The notes beneath the pieces are model-generated. The model worked only from the letters and a program-made list of their open reading frames with translations, did not search any database and had not been told where the DNA came from. This document shows, one piece after another, positions 33,980 to 45,394 of a DNA stretch of 64,000 nt. A program made the position numbers and the translations under genes. The DNA lies in contig NW_022985463.1 of NCBI RefSeq assembly GCF_010093595.1, positions 507,600 to 571,599 of the forward strand. The letters run 5' to 3'. Positions within the stretch are counted from its first letter, which is position 1. Every line of letters starts with the position of its first letter. This DNA is from Mytilinidion resinicola. Taxonomy: Eukaryota; Ascomycota; Dothideomycetes; Mytilinidiales; Mytilinidiaceae.

Positions 33980-34983
33980 TGCGTCGCAGCGTTGATGTAG
34001 GAGTTGGAGAAATGGAAAACAAAACGGTTGAAGGGTTTAGGATATTTACTCAGCCTCTACATATACTTCTCGGGACCCACCTTTGTGAGTGTGCATCTAT
34101 CTGTAGGCTCCTGGAGTCGATATCGGCGCTCGGAATGGATGACGTATGCCTTAGTCCGAAGCTCGCTCAAATGCTGCCTTGCCATCAAGATGCGACCGCC
34201 GTAGTATGGAGATCTGAGCAGGCTCATCGTGACGTTTGAGACGCCATGCCAGAAGCGTAGAGAACCTTCCAAACATGGAAGGCCTCTGACGACGCCGCCA
34301 CATCACCGCCAGTGCATGGCCTCACGTCTCCGTCCTCGTCTTCCCTGTCTAGTATACGTCCCCTGCTACAGGATGTGTTCGGAGAGGTAGTCGACGTGTT
34401 CTGGTGTGCTGGTACGTGGCCTGGAGGCGGGCGACGTTGCTATTGCGGGCAATGACCTGAGTAAAACATACTCGGCGTGAGGAGGAAATTGGCGAATGTG
34501 ACCAGGTGATCACAGAGAGTATGTACACTGTTGATCTTCAGAGGTGCCTTCTTCCGCATGGTGTGTTGTTCTGGTTTTGAGGCTGGCGGCTGAAGCGTCG
34601 GGGGTAGTGGATGAAGTGAACATAGCGGCGTCTAGAGAACAAGCTGGAGTTTCGGGTAAAGTGCGCGCTGCTACTGTTTTTGCTGCTACAAAGCTAGATG
34701 AGTTTGGCACAGTGGTAGTTCAATAGCGTTGTTAGTTCAAAGGAAGGTCAGTCGCGAGTTGACCCATATCTCTAGCTTCGTAGCCATTTGTACATACAAC
34801 TTGGCCACCCCGCTATTCAGTCAGGCACTTCACGCCTACGGTCCATTTGAAATACTTTCCCACGGTCATGTGACTAATACGGGCTCGGCTTAAGTATTGC
34901 TCGGCGAGAGCCCTGGATCCTGCTCCGGGATGATCCACGCGTATGAAGCAGAGAAAGATTCTTCATATTTCTCATATACTAGC
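33980..34983. other. 1 kb between genes, nothing recognised
   Basis: Upstream region of the FAD oxidoreductase and downstream region of the peroxygenase. Small frames on both strands at 34510-34726 overlap each other and lack domains. Confidence 0.4.
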
Positions 34984-35769
34984 CTAAGGCCCAATAACAA
35001 CATACCACAGCATGCCCAGCGCATTTCCCAGCAGCGTAAATACAGTCCGCGGTTTTGGGTTATCCAGAATCACATCCGGAAATCTCTCTTCCACAAAGAC
35101 GGCCTCTAGCAACTCCTTCGATAGCGTTCCGCCCGTCTGCGCCGTGTTCATCACGCCCACCGCCTGCAACAACCTCACAAACCAAAGGTTCAGAGGCAGC
35201 CTGGGTGCGCCAGCTGCTCTGCTTTCTTTGCTCCGCCGGATAAACGTCTTGGCCAGCGACCGCCGCGTTACGGGGCCGCCATCGGCATCGGCGAGCATTG
35301 CTTCGAACATGTCTGGCTGGAAGGTGTAGTTGTCGCCTTGGTGGAAGTCAAGGCGGGTGAATGACGAGTCGTGCTCGATGACGTTGTGGCGGCGTGTGTC
35401 CATCAGGTCAAAGGTTCCGTTCTTGCGGCACAGGGGCGGAAGGCTGTGGGTGAGGGCGGCGGCAGCGGTTCTATCCATGTGTAGAACGGTCATGAGGGCA
35501 TTTTGGACTTGGGGAAGTGTAATGTTCTTGCCATCGCGTGGACTAGACGTGAGTTAGCACATGCAGCGTTTCAATCGAGGCGGACAGGGTAATTACAGAT
35601 AGCCTTGGTTTGCCAGCGCGTTCAGTCCGGGACATGGCCCTCGATCAGCGATGTCGCCGCGGATGTAGGCATGATCGGCGCTGTCTTGGGACTCTACGGG
35701 CTGTTGCTCTTTTTGCTTGGAGCTGGAAGTGAAGAAACTCTTCACGATATTTGTTGCGCTCAAGTACAT
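34984..35769 (-). CDS. Haem-thiolate peroxidase (chloroperoxidase / short unspecific peroxygenase)
   Basis: Exons 35769-35597 and 35542-34984 (intron 54 nt, GTAATT..CTAG) give 243 residues, the length of the short family. The enzyme uses H2O2 to halogenate or insert oxygen into organic substrates. The haem-ligand motif PCP is at residues 45-47 (Cys46 in DRGPCPGLNALANQGYL), followed by PRDGKNIT and the acid-base/metal site EHD beginning at Glu114 (HNVIEHDSSFTR), as in PCP-EHD-E members. A later Glu-rich helix (SKELLEAVFVEERFPD) matches the end of the family domain, and a hydrophobic C-terminus (GNALGMLWYVVIG) could anchor it. No secretion signal is visible at the chosen ATG (ACCATGTAC), so an internal location is likely. 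It is transcribed away from the alpha-dioxygenase, with 654 bp between start codons. Confidence 0.9.
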
Positions 35770-36423
35770 GGTGGATTGGTGCTTGTGCTAGGGAGCAGAT
35801 TGTATATGATAAAATGGATCAAGCGTTAGCTAACGAGCACACTTACAGGTCGATCGAGCAAAAACTGACAACCTGAAGATGCTTATGACTTCATATCTCC
35901 CGAAGAATCCACTTTGCAAGGGATCCGCGTCGGTATGCAGCCTGGCAGACGAGGCTGAAAAAGTAAAAGCTAGGCTGATTGCTTGTGAGACCAGTGATGA
36001 GGCACAACGGCCCATCCAGTCTCTACGCATGACTGCAAGTCAGCCCAGATGTTACACGAGGTGATGAATGGGGCTTCGGGACTGGACACAGTCAGCAGAG
36101 CTGAAGAGCTGAACGCCACCAGCCAGGCAGCTGGGGCGTATAGTGCCCGTAAGCAGCACCATATGCACCTTTTAATGTGGTTTTCTGATAAGGTGACTGG
36201 ATTCAGTGAATGGTAGGTCTTCTCGGCTCGATTGATAGGTTGATGGACTCGGCAACCCAGTTTGTGGAGGTGTGAGATTCTCTCGAAGAGTCTGCAGCTG
36301 CAGCTGAAAGGACTGAGCAGAGCGAGCCTCAGCGCAATCAACCGTCTTATACCAACATCGTCGTGCCTCTGAAGATGTACATGCCATGAAAAAGCCCCGA
36401 GAAGCTCACCCCCAGCTTTCATC
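35770..36423. promoter_or_regulatory. Shared upstream region of peroxygenase and alpha-dioxygenase
   Basis: 654 bp separate the two divergent start codons. A minus-strand frame covers part of it (35970-36425) but looks like chance. A CAGCTGCAGCTG repeat lies near 36294-36305. Common control of both genes is plausible. Confidence 0.45.
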
Positions 36424-38421
36424 ATGGAATCTCCAACGCCCAGCTTTCAAGCCAGCCTCATCCAGCGCGTACTCATCAGCACTTTTCACTTTGTCAACAG
36501 ATTCATCCCTTGGTACAAGCTTCCCAGCTACATCGGCGCTATCAACCTGGACGCCCTGCGCATCGAGCTTCGCGCCAACAACCTACACGATGGGTACGCC
36601 TCGAGCGCTGCTCAGGGCAATCGAATCGACGAGCCCCTGACCGATAAGCGATTTTTGAATGCGCGGAACTCAGATGGTAAATTCAACTCGCTTGAGTTGC
36701 CTCGGATGGGCTGTTCGGGCATTCGATTCGGCCGCAACTTTTCGAGGGTACACACGCCGAAGCCGACTGACGAGGAATTATGGAATCCGAACCCGCGTAT
36801 GTTGAGCGAGAAGTTCATGGCAAGGGAATCGGGAACATTCATCCCGGCTACATCGCTGAATTTGCTTGCGGCGGCGTGGATTCAGTTTCAGGTCCACGAT
36901 TGGGTGAACCATGAAAGTGTGCGTTGAGTTCGGCGTGTTCGTCCCATGTAAAAATAGCTGATCCCTCATAACTTGCAGAGCGACGAAATCTACGACATAC
37001 CCCTTCCTCCTGGAGACAAATGGCCCAATGACCACATGACGCTGCCACACACGAAGCCAGATAGTACGCTCCACCCATCAGATGTCACGTGCCCGGGATA
37101 CAAGAACACCAACACGGGATGGTGGGATGGTTCGCAGATTTATGGATCCAGCGAAGCTGCCACGCAAGTACTGCGAACCACACACGCCGATGGCAAGCTG
37201 CTACTCACCAAAGAGGGCAGGGAATCATTCTTGCCTCGCGATGCCGCGGGAAATGTAATGACCGGGTTCAATGACAACTGGTGGATAGGTATGGAGATGT
37301 TACATACACTATTTGCGTTGGAGCATAATGCCATCTGTGATACGTTGCGCGGTTCGTATCCAGACATGCCTGGGTAAGTTCTTATTCACTGTAGAGGAGA
37401 TCTATGAATTGACTCCGAATCTAGCGATACAATCTTTGACAAAGCTCGCCTCATCAACTGCGCTCTCATGGCTAAAATACACACTGTGGAATGGACTCCC
37501 GCCATCTTAGCACATCCCACCCTGCAAATTGGTATGAATGCAAATTGGTGGGGCCTTGTCGGCGAGAAGTTGACCAAGCTCCTGGGGCGAATCTCCAAAA
37601 CGAGCGAAGTCATCAGCGGCATCCCTGGCTCGGGGGTCGACCACTTCGGCGTGCCATATTCTCTTACAGAGGAATTCGTGTCAGTGTATAGAATGCACGC
37701 CCTCGTGCCCAACGACATTGCGTTTTTCAGCGCGGTGAACGGCGAGCACAAATCAACCATTCCCGTCGAGGAGACGCTATTTACGGAGTCGCAGAAGCCG
37801 CTCGATGATGGATTGTCATTCGCAGATACGTTTTACTCCTTTGGCATCAACTACCCCGGCGCTATAACAAATTTCAATTATCCCAACTTCCTGCGAGACT
37901 TAACCAAGCCAGATGGTCAACACCTGGACATGGGCACCGTTGACCTCCTCCGAGATCGTGAGCGTGGCGTACCACGATACAACGAATTTCGCCGGCTCCT
38001 TCGTATGTCGGCGCCGAAAACATTTGTGGAGTTAACTGGCGGGAATACTGCACTCGCACAACAACTCTCTGATGCTTACGACGGGAATATTGAGCTTGTG
38101 GACACGCTAATCGGGTCCCATAGCGAACCGCTAATCAAGGGATTCGGTTTCAGCGAGACCGCGTTCCGGATTTTCATTCTGATGGCGAGTAGGCGGCTGA
38201 AGAGCGACCGCTTCATTGCCGGGCAATGGAATGCAGAGACGTATACCAAGGAGGGGTTACACTGGGTGCAGTATAACGGGATGAAAGATGTGCTCGGGAG
38301 GCATTTCCCGGAGTTGAAAGAGGTATTGAAGGAAAGTAAGAATGTGTTTGCGCCGTGGGATAAATTGCCCGAGTCGTTGAAATATGGCGGCGTAGAGACG
38401 AATGCGCCGAAGGGGAAGTGA
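36424..38421 (+). CDS. Fatty-acid alpha-dioxygenase (animal-type haem peroxidase family)
   Basis: Exons 36424-36918, 36979-37373 and 37425-38421 (introns 60 and 51 nt with GTGCGT/GTAAGT donors) give 628 residues, very close to plant alpha-DOX. The enzyme adds O2 to the alpha carbon of fatty acids, making 2-hydroperoxy acids that lose CO2 to give shortened aldehydes. Conserved family features: GYIGAINLDALRIELR-like N-terminus, PRMGCSGIRFGRN, the distal haem-side HDWVNH (His158), TGWWDGSQIYGS, LFALEHNAICD, ALMAKIHTVEW, and TEEFVSVYRMHALVP, where Tyr385 and His388 take the places of the catalytic Tyr and proximal haem His. It lacks the P450 domain of fungal linoleate diol synthases, which separates it from those enzymes. 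Divergent from the peroxygenase gene. The assignment to alpha-DOX rather than another cyclooxygenase-like group is from memory but strong. Confidence 0.88.
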
Positions 38422-39280
38422 TGAATAGGGAGAAAGCTTCTGAATTATTTCGTTACAAGTCTCTTCCACGGTGGCAACAATCTAGTTGTATATCATATCA
38501 GCATACTTAGTGGTATAAAGCGGGCAGAGCCTGAAATGTTGCGAAATGTCGGCGGAGTGAACCTAGTAGCTGTTGTTTAAACGTGGCTCCTACTTGTCTC
38601 GATTCTGTTAGAGATGGCTAAGTCGCATGCAATATGACCGTCTTCAAAGCCATTGTGTGAGGGTATTCTCAGCGGCGAATAGAACAGTCGAGGCTAGCGG
38701 GGGCGAAAGCTTTGGAGTAAGTAAAAGAACTGCGAAGTCGGCGGCTAGAAAGCAAGCAGCAGAGATATGCACTACAGCTATACTGCTGCTCGATCGATGC
38801 GGTGTGGTTTCGTGTCATTGATTCCAAAGAAGGTCAGAGGAGATCTCCGCCAGAGTTGCAACACCACATCCCATCGTGAACTCCAGGTCCCCACCTCAGG
38901 CACCTGCTAGACGCCACCCACCTCATGTACAGTCCTCGGCATCATGCTTTCTTATCGAAGAACAAAGTCTTCTTCCATATAAGTCCTCCACACACGGCAC
39001 CCCGCATCATGGACGTCGTGATCTCTGGAAGTGCTTCTCCCGCAAATGGTCCCCCAACCGTGTCCAGACCACCAGCATCGACCAAAGCTACCGACGCTCG
39101 CTTAGTGCGACGAGCTTCGGTTGTTATTGGTTGGAATGAGCTCGCATATGATTTTGACGCCTACCCTACGATCCATCGTAGTTCACGCTGTCCTCTTCGC
39201 CAACACGCTTCTTGTCTCGTTGAGACCCTACTTGCGACTGAGCCCACGCCATTGCCGTGACGTCCGCCATCAAATCTACC
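38422..39280. other. About 860 bp, nothing recognised
   Basis: No supported gene. Upstream region of the kinase gene lies at its end (ATCAAATCTACC before the start). Confidence 0.4.
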
Positions 39281-42200
39281 ATGTCCGCGCTTGTGCGAGC
39301 AGTAGGCCAGTCAGGTCGCCGTTATGTTGTTGAGCGAATCCTCCAGGAGAAGCCCATGCCCCTTGACCTCGGCCGCGTTTATCTTGCTATGTGAGTACGT
39401 GCAAATTTTGAGCAATGAGCTGAAGGCGCTGACTATTATGTTGTAGGTCCGGGGACCAGAAGTACGTCTTGAAAAGTGTGCAGCCGAAATCGTTCCAGTA
39501 TTTTCAGGATATGTTCAACGACATCCGGAACTCTCCCTACTTTCCCTATGTCCGTGTTGCAGACGACTCCATTCCCGACAAATCGATGTTCGCATATAAA
39601 TACCTTAAAGATCACCTTCTTGGCTTCGTTCAGAAAGACGTCCCGCTCCCCGTGACAAAGCGTATACTGCGCGACGCCCTGCGCGGGATCGCCGCGATGC
39701 ACGACAAGGGCATCGTTCCTGCCGACATTATGGCGAACAATATCATGGCGGAGTGGAACGAGAAGGATGGCGAAGTAGTAGTGGAACAGGTACAAGTGGC
39801 CGATGTCGAGGATGCTGCCTATGTACCCGATGACTGTGTTATCGAAGGAAGGCAGATCGGAAACTATATGTGGCGGAGTCCAGAGGCCCATGCGTCAGGC
39901 CAAGTAGAAGTGGCGACCGGCTCGTGCACGCTACCACCTCGTGCACGGTTTCCCCGTGCATGCATCACGAACTTCATAAACATATACATTCACTCATATT
40001 ACTCAGAACCTTATAGAAATTAATAGGGAGACTAAACCGAAGACGCTCTTTCATTCTATTATAATTATAGAGTTATCGTACCTCTTAGGCGTATTCCGGA
40101 TACGCTAAGGCCGGCCAGAGGCTGATTTCGCTACCTACTCCTCTACCTTATAATTCTGCTGGCCTGTAGGCTCCTTAGGAATAGTAAATACAACCTAGCG
40201 AGCCTTCTGCCTTTGGTGTATTACCTTCCTTTTATCTTTAAGCTGCTTCTCTGCATCACGTGCCTTACGTGCTTCCTGTGCCTTACGCTTCTTAAAATCC
40301 TTAGCATCCTTCTATTCTCTCTGCTTAGCAAGCCTTAGCATCCTTTTTCTCTTAGTATAGCTTTTAAGCCTGCCGCACCTTATTAGGTGAATAGACTGCC
40401 GCTTTTCTATTATTATCTTTAGCTAGAATCTAAAAAAGGTTCTTCTGCCGCTTCCTTTTCTTCTACTCTATTTTAAATACTTTTTAGTAGCCTTAAATTT
40501 AACTTTAAAAAAGTGTATTAGTTGCTATTAGTTAGTAAATATCTTTAGTTAAAGCTTATACTTTTTTTTAGAGGCTAGACTATATAGCAACTTCTACTAC
40601 CTATTTTAGGCGTGTTTTTATTTACTTCTAGTTACTAGCTATAAAAGCCGACCTAGTAGAGTTGCTTAATAATAGCCTTTTTTTATTTTTATTCTCTTCC
40701 TCTTTTTTTTTAGTATTAAATTAATCTAATATAACCTCCGGGTTCTATAGGTAAATACCTGTCTTTTTCTATCTACTAGCTATATTAGAAGGAGTTATAG
40801 CCTTCTTTTATACCACCTAAAAGGTCCTAAAGAAGTCTCTTTTTATAAAGCGGGAGAATTTTTTATAATTTATTATAAACCGGTTTAATTTATTAGAATA
40901 GTAAATAGCTAAAAGGGCGAAAAGAGAAACGTTTAATAGCTGCAGGCGGTGTGTTAAATAAGGCGGATATATAGCTAGGAGAATCCTGTTGCTAATATAG
41001 TAGTTAATAAACTTTATATTTATATAAAAGCCGTGGCTATTAATAAGTAATATTCTTTACTTTTTATTAGCTTTAGCCTTTATCTTTTAATTAAAAATCT
41101 TTAACTAAGTAAGGCCTAAGTTATTATTAGTCTATCCGGTTAGTATTAATATAAAGAAGCAGGCATATTTATCCGGATTAAAATCCTTAAGCTATATATT
41201 CTATATATTATTTATTCTAGCTTAATAGATAAGTATTAGAGGAAGTGCTATATTATTTATATAGATAGCTGCTACTATAGTAATCTACTCTCTATTGCTA
41301 TTTTATATAATATAGCGTATTCTTCCTAACTTATAAATAAGCTTACTAAAGATTTTCTTTTTTTTAACTAATTTTCTAATAAGAAATCCTTTCTTATCTA
41401 TATTATATATATTTCCTAGCTAGATATTATATTAATTTCTTTTACAACTAAAAAGCTTAAAGTAGAGGCTATAGTAGAGGGCAGAATTAGCCCTTTTCTA
41501 TTCCTTATTAATAGGAAGAAGGTAGGCTAATTTAAGGTGTTTAGAATTCGAATAGACCTAGCGTAAAACCTAGTAGATTCCTAGTATTCTCCTAGCTAAA
41601 TCCTAGGCGAGATTTTATATTATTTAATATATAAAAGGCAAGTTTTTTTCGGAGAAGTTGTTAATATATTTAATAAGAGCTTTAGTCTTGCCAGGAGAAA
41701 GAAGCTTTTAAAAATTATAGGCCTTAGCCTTTAACTTTATAATTTCTTAGTACCTTTATAAAAGCGTAGTTCTATTAATCCTATACTTTTTTATAACCTT
41801 AGTATATATCTTTTTCTCTATTAAATTAAGCTCCGCGAATATAGCTTCTATTATATCTATTTTTAAAGGAAATCTATATATTTTTAGTAGAGTTATACGG
41901 TGTTAAAGCTTAAAAGAAAAAGCGGTAAGGGGCTTCTAAGACCGTGTATAAGGTAGTAGCGTGCACGAGCCGGTCGCCACTTCTATATAAATAATCGGAT
42001 ATATTCTCTTTTAGCGTTATAGTAAGTCTTGCTCTATTTTTTACTTTATCCTGCAGCCTTAGTTTACTAATTAGTAATTTTATAGTATATATACGCTTTT
42101 ACTAAGCGAGTAATATTTATAGTAAAAGATAATAAACTTAATAAAAAAAAGGAGAAGCTAGCAGTTATTATCGAACGCTAAATTTTATATTTATTTAACC

Positions 42201-42420
42201 CTAAAAAATTTAAGGGTTTACTCTAGTATTTAGGTAAAAGTTTCTAGGTTTAGATATTTACTATAATAGCTAAGGGATTTAACGAAGAGAATTTTTATAT
42301 ACTATTCGCGCAGTAGTCGATTATTAAGCTAGAAGTTAGGGATTTTATTAGACGAATAATAAATATAGATCTAAATCGGCGATTAATAGCTTATAAAGTA
42401 TTAGCGTACTTGTAGTTTAT
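39281..42420 (+). pseudogene. Protein kinase gene split by a Fot1/pogo-type element
   Basis: The 5' part is readable: exon 1 39281-39390, intron 39391-39446, exon 2 from 39447. It shows the ATP-site Lys (KYVLKSV), the catalytic-loop segment AMHDKGIVPADIMANNIM, a DVEDAAYV in the DFG region and NYMWRSPEAHASGQ, as in a common fungal Ser/Thr kinase-like family. At 39905 a transposon interrupts it. Directly beyond the element, at 41984, the same frame resumes with SDIFSF and then, strongly TA-rich, AFTKRVIFIV, EKLAVIIER, IFTIIAKGFNEENFY and LEVRDFIRRIINIDLNRRL, which are the kinase C-lobe with many stops. In the catalytic loop the usual His and Lys (HTDIK) are replaced (PADIM) while the Asp remains. 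So the gene is both interrupted and half RIP-mutated. Confidence 0.75.
39907..41983. mobile_element. 2077-bp Fot1/pogo-type DNA transposon, RIP-mutated
   Basis: Inverted ends start GAAGTGGCGACCGGCTCGTG and continue for about 30 bp with C/T differences. TA flanks both sides (39905-39906 and 41984-41985). Read on the minus strand, the interior is a decayed DDE_1 transposase: LLSPGKTKALIKYINNF and LPFIY followed by NLA match the helix-turn-helix region of pogo/Fot1 enzymes, with many TAA/TAG stops. The first 100 bp keep normal composition, whereas the rest is TA-rich as after RIP. Confidence 0.85.
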
Positions 42421-43345
42421 AAACGTGCTATAATAAGCTTAGATAGAATATTCGCGATTATTAAAATATTTTATATAATAATTAAGTGCTTATAGGTTAT
42501 ATCTAGAAACTCTAAATAGCGTATATTAGAGTTTTAAAGCCTTAAAATAGCCGCGGCTATATAAGTTTAGTAATATATTTTTTACTATAAAAAACTGCCT
42601 TTAACTATATAACTATATCTAAAAATAGTAATATACCTAAAAAGGTTGCTTTATTAAGAATAATATACTACTCTAAATCCTTTAATAGGGAAATAATTAC
42701 TAATAGAGGTAAGTTCCCCCTAAAAAAAAAACCGGGTTAATTTTAAACCCTTTAAAAACGCAGATAACTTTACCTATATAATATTACGGTTTAAATTTCA
42801 CTATATTATAACTTTAAATAATATATAACGTTGGGAATATAAGTATTTAAATATTAATTTCGGGCTTAAAATAGTAGATAGATAGTTACTACTAGGTTAA
42901 AGTTAATAAATAGTTTTTTTTATAAGAATATTATAGTAGTAAATATAAAAGTAGGTTTTTTTTTTTTAAAATTAGGATTTTTTACTTAATTTATTTTATA
43001 GTAAAAGTACTTTATTTTTTTTAGGTAAAAAATTTAATTTAAAAAGTATATTACTAGGTACTTTAAAGCTATAATAGACTATAAAAGTAAGTTTAATATA
43101 CTATTAAATAAGTAAATTAAGCAACTTATAATAATTTTAAGATATTACTATTTACTTAAATATTTCTAGTTATAGAATACTTTTTTATAGTACCTATAAT
43201 CCTAGGTATAAAAGGCTATATTATATTACTTAAATATAAATAGTTGTAGATATTTAGAAGGTTATTATAGTTAGAAATATTAACTTAGCTTTATAAGCGT
43301 AAGTTACCTTAAGCACCTTATTATTACGCCTTATTTATAAGGTCG
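42421..43345. other. TA-rich RIP-mutated DNA downstream of the kinase remnant
   Basis: CpA and TpG are almost absent and TpA dominates. Continued plus-strand pieces such as IEYSRLLKYFI and NIFFTIKNCL suggest former coding sequence, but the family cannot be recovered. Ordinary composition returns abruptly near 43345. Confidence 0.6.
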
Positions 43346-43817
43346 ACGTGGTAGGCGCTAAGTGGTTTCTACGGGCGGGGTAAGTTCCCGCTACTGTGGG
43401 ACGCGATGTGTTGCTGCCTGGCCATGTAAGAGGCACAGCTCGCTCAGTTAGTATACAGTTAAGCTGTGCCGCCATTTTGAACACAAACTGCTTCGATCGT
43501 GGTCCTCTTCGCAAGCTTCAGCCAGTCTCTACGTCCGGCTTGATAATGGCTAAGATGAAGGCTAAGAAGCCCAGAACAAAGGAACCAGTTGCCGAAGTAG
43601 AACTTTACTTCGTGGAGTCAGCCACGGAGGAAACTTCCGGCTCTCAGATGATAGCCTAGCGGCCCAAGCTGCTGTCCGTTTTGGGCTTAGCGTTGATGTC
43701 GCGCATTACGAGCCACAATTACGTCTTTCGCATTGGCGATTGCGTAGCTAGCTTCAACCTACTATGAGTCTCGCGACAGCCATTATGCAATTTCACGATG
43801 CAGGGTAACATACGGCT
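43346..43817. other. Ordinary-composition gap with a small inverted repeat
   Basis: GGCACAGCT at 43432-43440 and AGCTGTGCC at 43464-43472 form an inverted repeat across a 23-bp spacer. A short frame at 43396-43659 includes a Lys-rich MAKMKAKKPRTKEPVAE but has no known domain. Confidence 0.35.
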
Positions 43818-44278
43818 ATGTCTATGTTGCAGACTCCTCTAACACAACATCAAAACATCACGCCGCCTTCGAGTTTCGCAGAACCGCCTTTGACGCCTCC
43901 GCCGACCGACGAGAAGCCCTTCGCGCAAGCCCACCGAGTTATCGCACTTTTCAAAGAAATCCGGGCCGGAAGGCACATCAAGCGACACCCGCGGACAGAA
44001 TTTCAGCTTGCAACTGGAGATTACGATGAGATAGAGTGTCGGCTTGAGCGAAGCGAGCTGTCGGGATATGTTAAAGACAAGATACGGTGGGTGTGCTCGA
44101 GACACAACGTGGATGGCGGCTAATGGCAGAGATGGGCAGATATGATTACGGAGGAAAAAGCGATCGGCTTGTCGTTCGCATGCCTACAGCTGTACACGAA
44201 CTGTTCATCGCTCACGTCGAGGATGCTATGTTAGATGCGGATGGCAACAATCCTTGGAAACAGTGCAAGGCTAGTTGA
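43818..44278 (+). CDS. Partial fungal protein of unknown function (RYDY..VVRMPT type)
   Basis: Exons 43818-44086 and 44140-44278, joined through a 53-nt GTGGGT..GGCAG intron, give a clean frame of 135 residues. After a Pro/Thr-rich start (PPSSFAEPPLTPPPTDEKPF) comes AHRVIALFKEIRAGRH, YDEIECRLERSE, and across the splice KIRYDYGGKSDRLVVRMPT and HELFIAHVEDAML. I recall many uncharacterised mould proteins with an RYDYxxxxxxLVLRMPTxxHE core that continue for another 100 or more residues. Here the frame stops soon after (NPWKQCKAS), next to an unrelated decayed gene, so it is probably a 3'-truncated copy. Function unknown. Confidence 0.5.
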
Positions 44279-44906
44279 CAAGCACATATTCCAGCCCGTG
44301 TATCTATTGGACGAGCGCGACAGACTTCGAGACCTTCTGCACCGCTAGACGGTTGTCGATAACAGGAAAGAGTCTTTTGCTTGAGATATACTCCTGTCAA
44401 TGTTTCCTGAGGAGCAAGAGGAGGAGGTAGAAAAGAGGATAGACTGGGTTGTCAAGGTTTTGATAAACGAAGTCGGTATCCGCAATATCATAACCCCCGA
44501 TATTGTCGGGACGTTCGAACGGGAACTAGAGATCTTCCTAGCGCAAGCGCAACGGGTTTGGCGGTCCGTCCAGTGCAGTAAACAAAAACTTGGGCCCAGT
44601 TTTAAATATCTCTCTGAACCCGACGTCCAGAGGAAGACATTCAAATTCTAGAAGGCAGATTTCAAGGAAAGAGAGAAAATCGTCTTACCAGTCAACGCTG
44701 ACCGCTTAGAGCACGAGCTCTACACTATATTCCCGCGGATTTATTATATGACAGGCGACCTCCAGCCGATTACCGCCGGTACTATTCTTAGAAAAGCTCA
44801 GCTTCGTACGCCACACAAGAAGTGGAAGAAGGTGCCCCGAATACCCCATTTGCACAACCAGCCTCAGCGCGCCATCGTTCCAGGCGAAGTCGTACCATGT
44901 CAATGA
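44271..44906 (+). pseudogene. Fungal gene of unknown function with three in-frame stops
   Basis: One continuous frame from DKHIFQPVYLLDERDRLRD to RAIVPGEVVPCQ is interrupted by TAG (44347-44349, after LLHR), TGA (44383-44385, after RKESFA) and TAG (44649-44651, after RKTFKF). Between them the protein is well preserved: DILLSMFPEEQEEEVEKRI, DWVVKVLINEVGIRNIITP, AQRVWRSVQCSKQK and YTIFPRIYYMTGD. I recall this as part of an expanded, uncharacterised Pezizomycotina family. All three stops follow from C-to-T changes in CAG or CGA codons. Its first codons overlap the end of the preceding partial gene in another frame, so the two are fragments of different genes brought together. Confidence 0.6.
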
Positions 44907-45394
44907 GGCGCTGAAGGTGGTCCAAGTGGACCAGTACGGAAGCTTTTTCAATCTAAGGCAGTCGCACCAGCCTCACCTTTGCGCATATAACGCGCACGAT
45001 CCAGCTGGCACGATTGAATTGCCCGGAATGTGTGATGGTTGTAGGCGATTCAAAGACAAGGTGGACCAACATTTGGAGCTATCGATCGAATGGTTCGAAT
45101 GTACAGAAGATATAGCGGGAATCCAAATCGGGAACTCGAATCTGACGGAATCCATAGAAGCTACACCCTAGAAAACTAGATCGGTGCTGGAACATTTGCG
45201 AAGGAGGCTCATCAGCACAATCTGCAGTCAACTGGGTCCCTACATCCAACGCTGACTGAGTGATAGGCTGAGAGGTAAACAGGTGGAATCAATAGAGAAG
45301 TCAAAGGCTAGCAAATTGAATAGACCATCACTGTACACTTTTTCTTTTATCTGGAGTGTATTTCGATTTCCTCAATCCAGAGGTTTTCCTTCAT
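44907..45394. other. About 490 bp with one uncertain frame
   Basis: A plus frame at 44917-45171 (VVQVDQYGSFFNLRQSHQP, with two CxxC-like pairs) may continue the decayed gene upstream in another frame. No family recognised. Confidence 0.3.

Noticed and set aside
39905..43390. Starship-type giant element
   Set aside because: No DUF3435-like tyrosine recombinase or typical cargo gene can be seen; the ends found belong to a small Fot1-type element.
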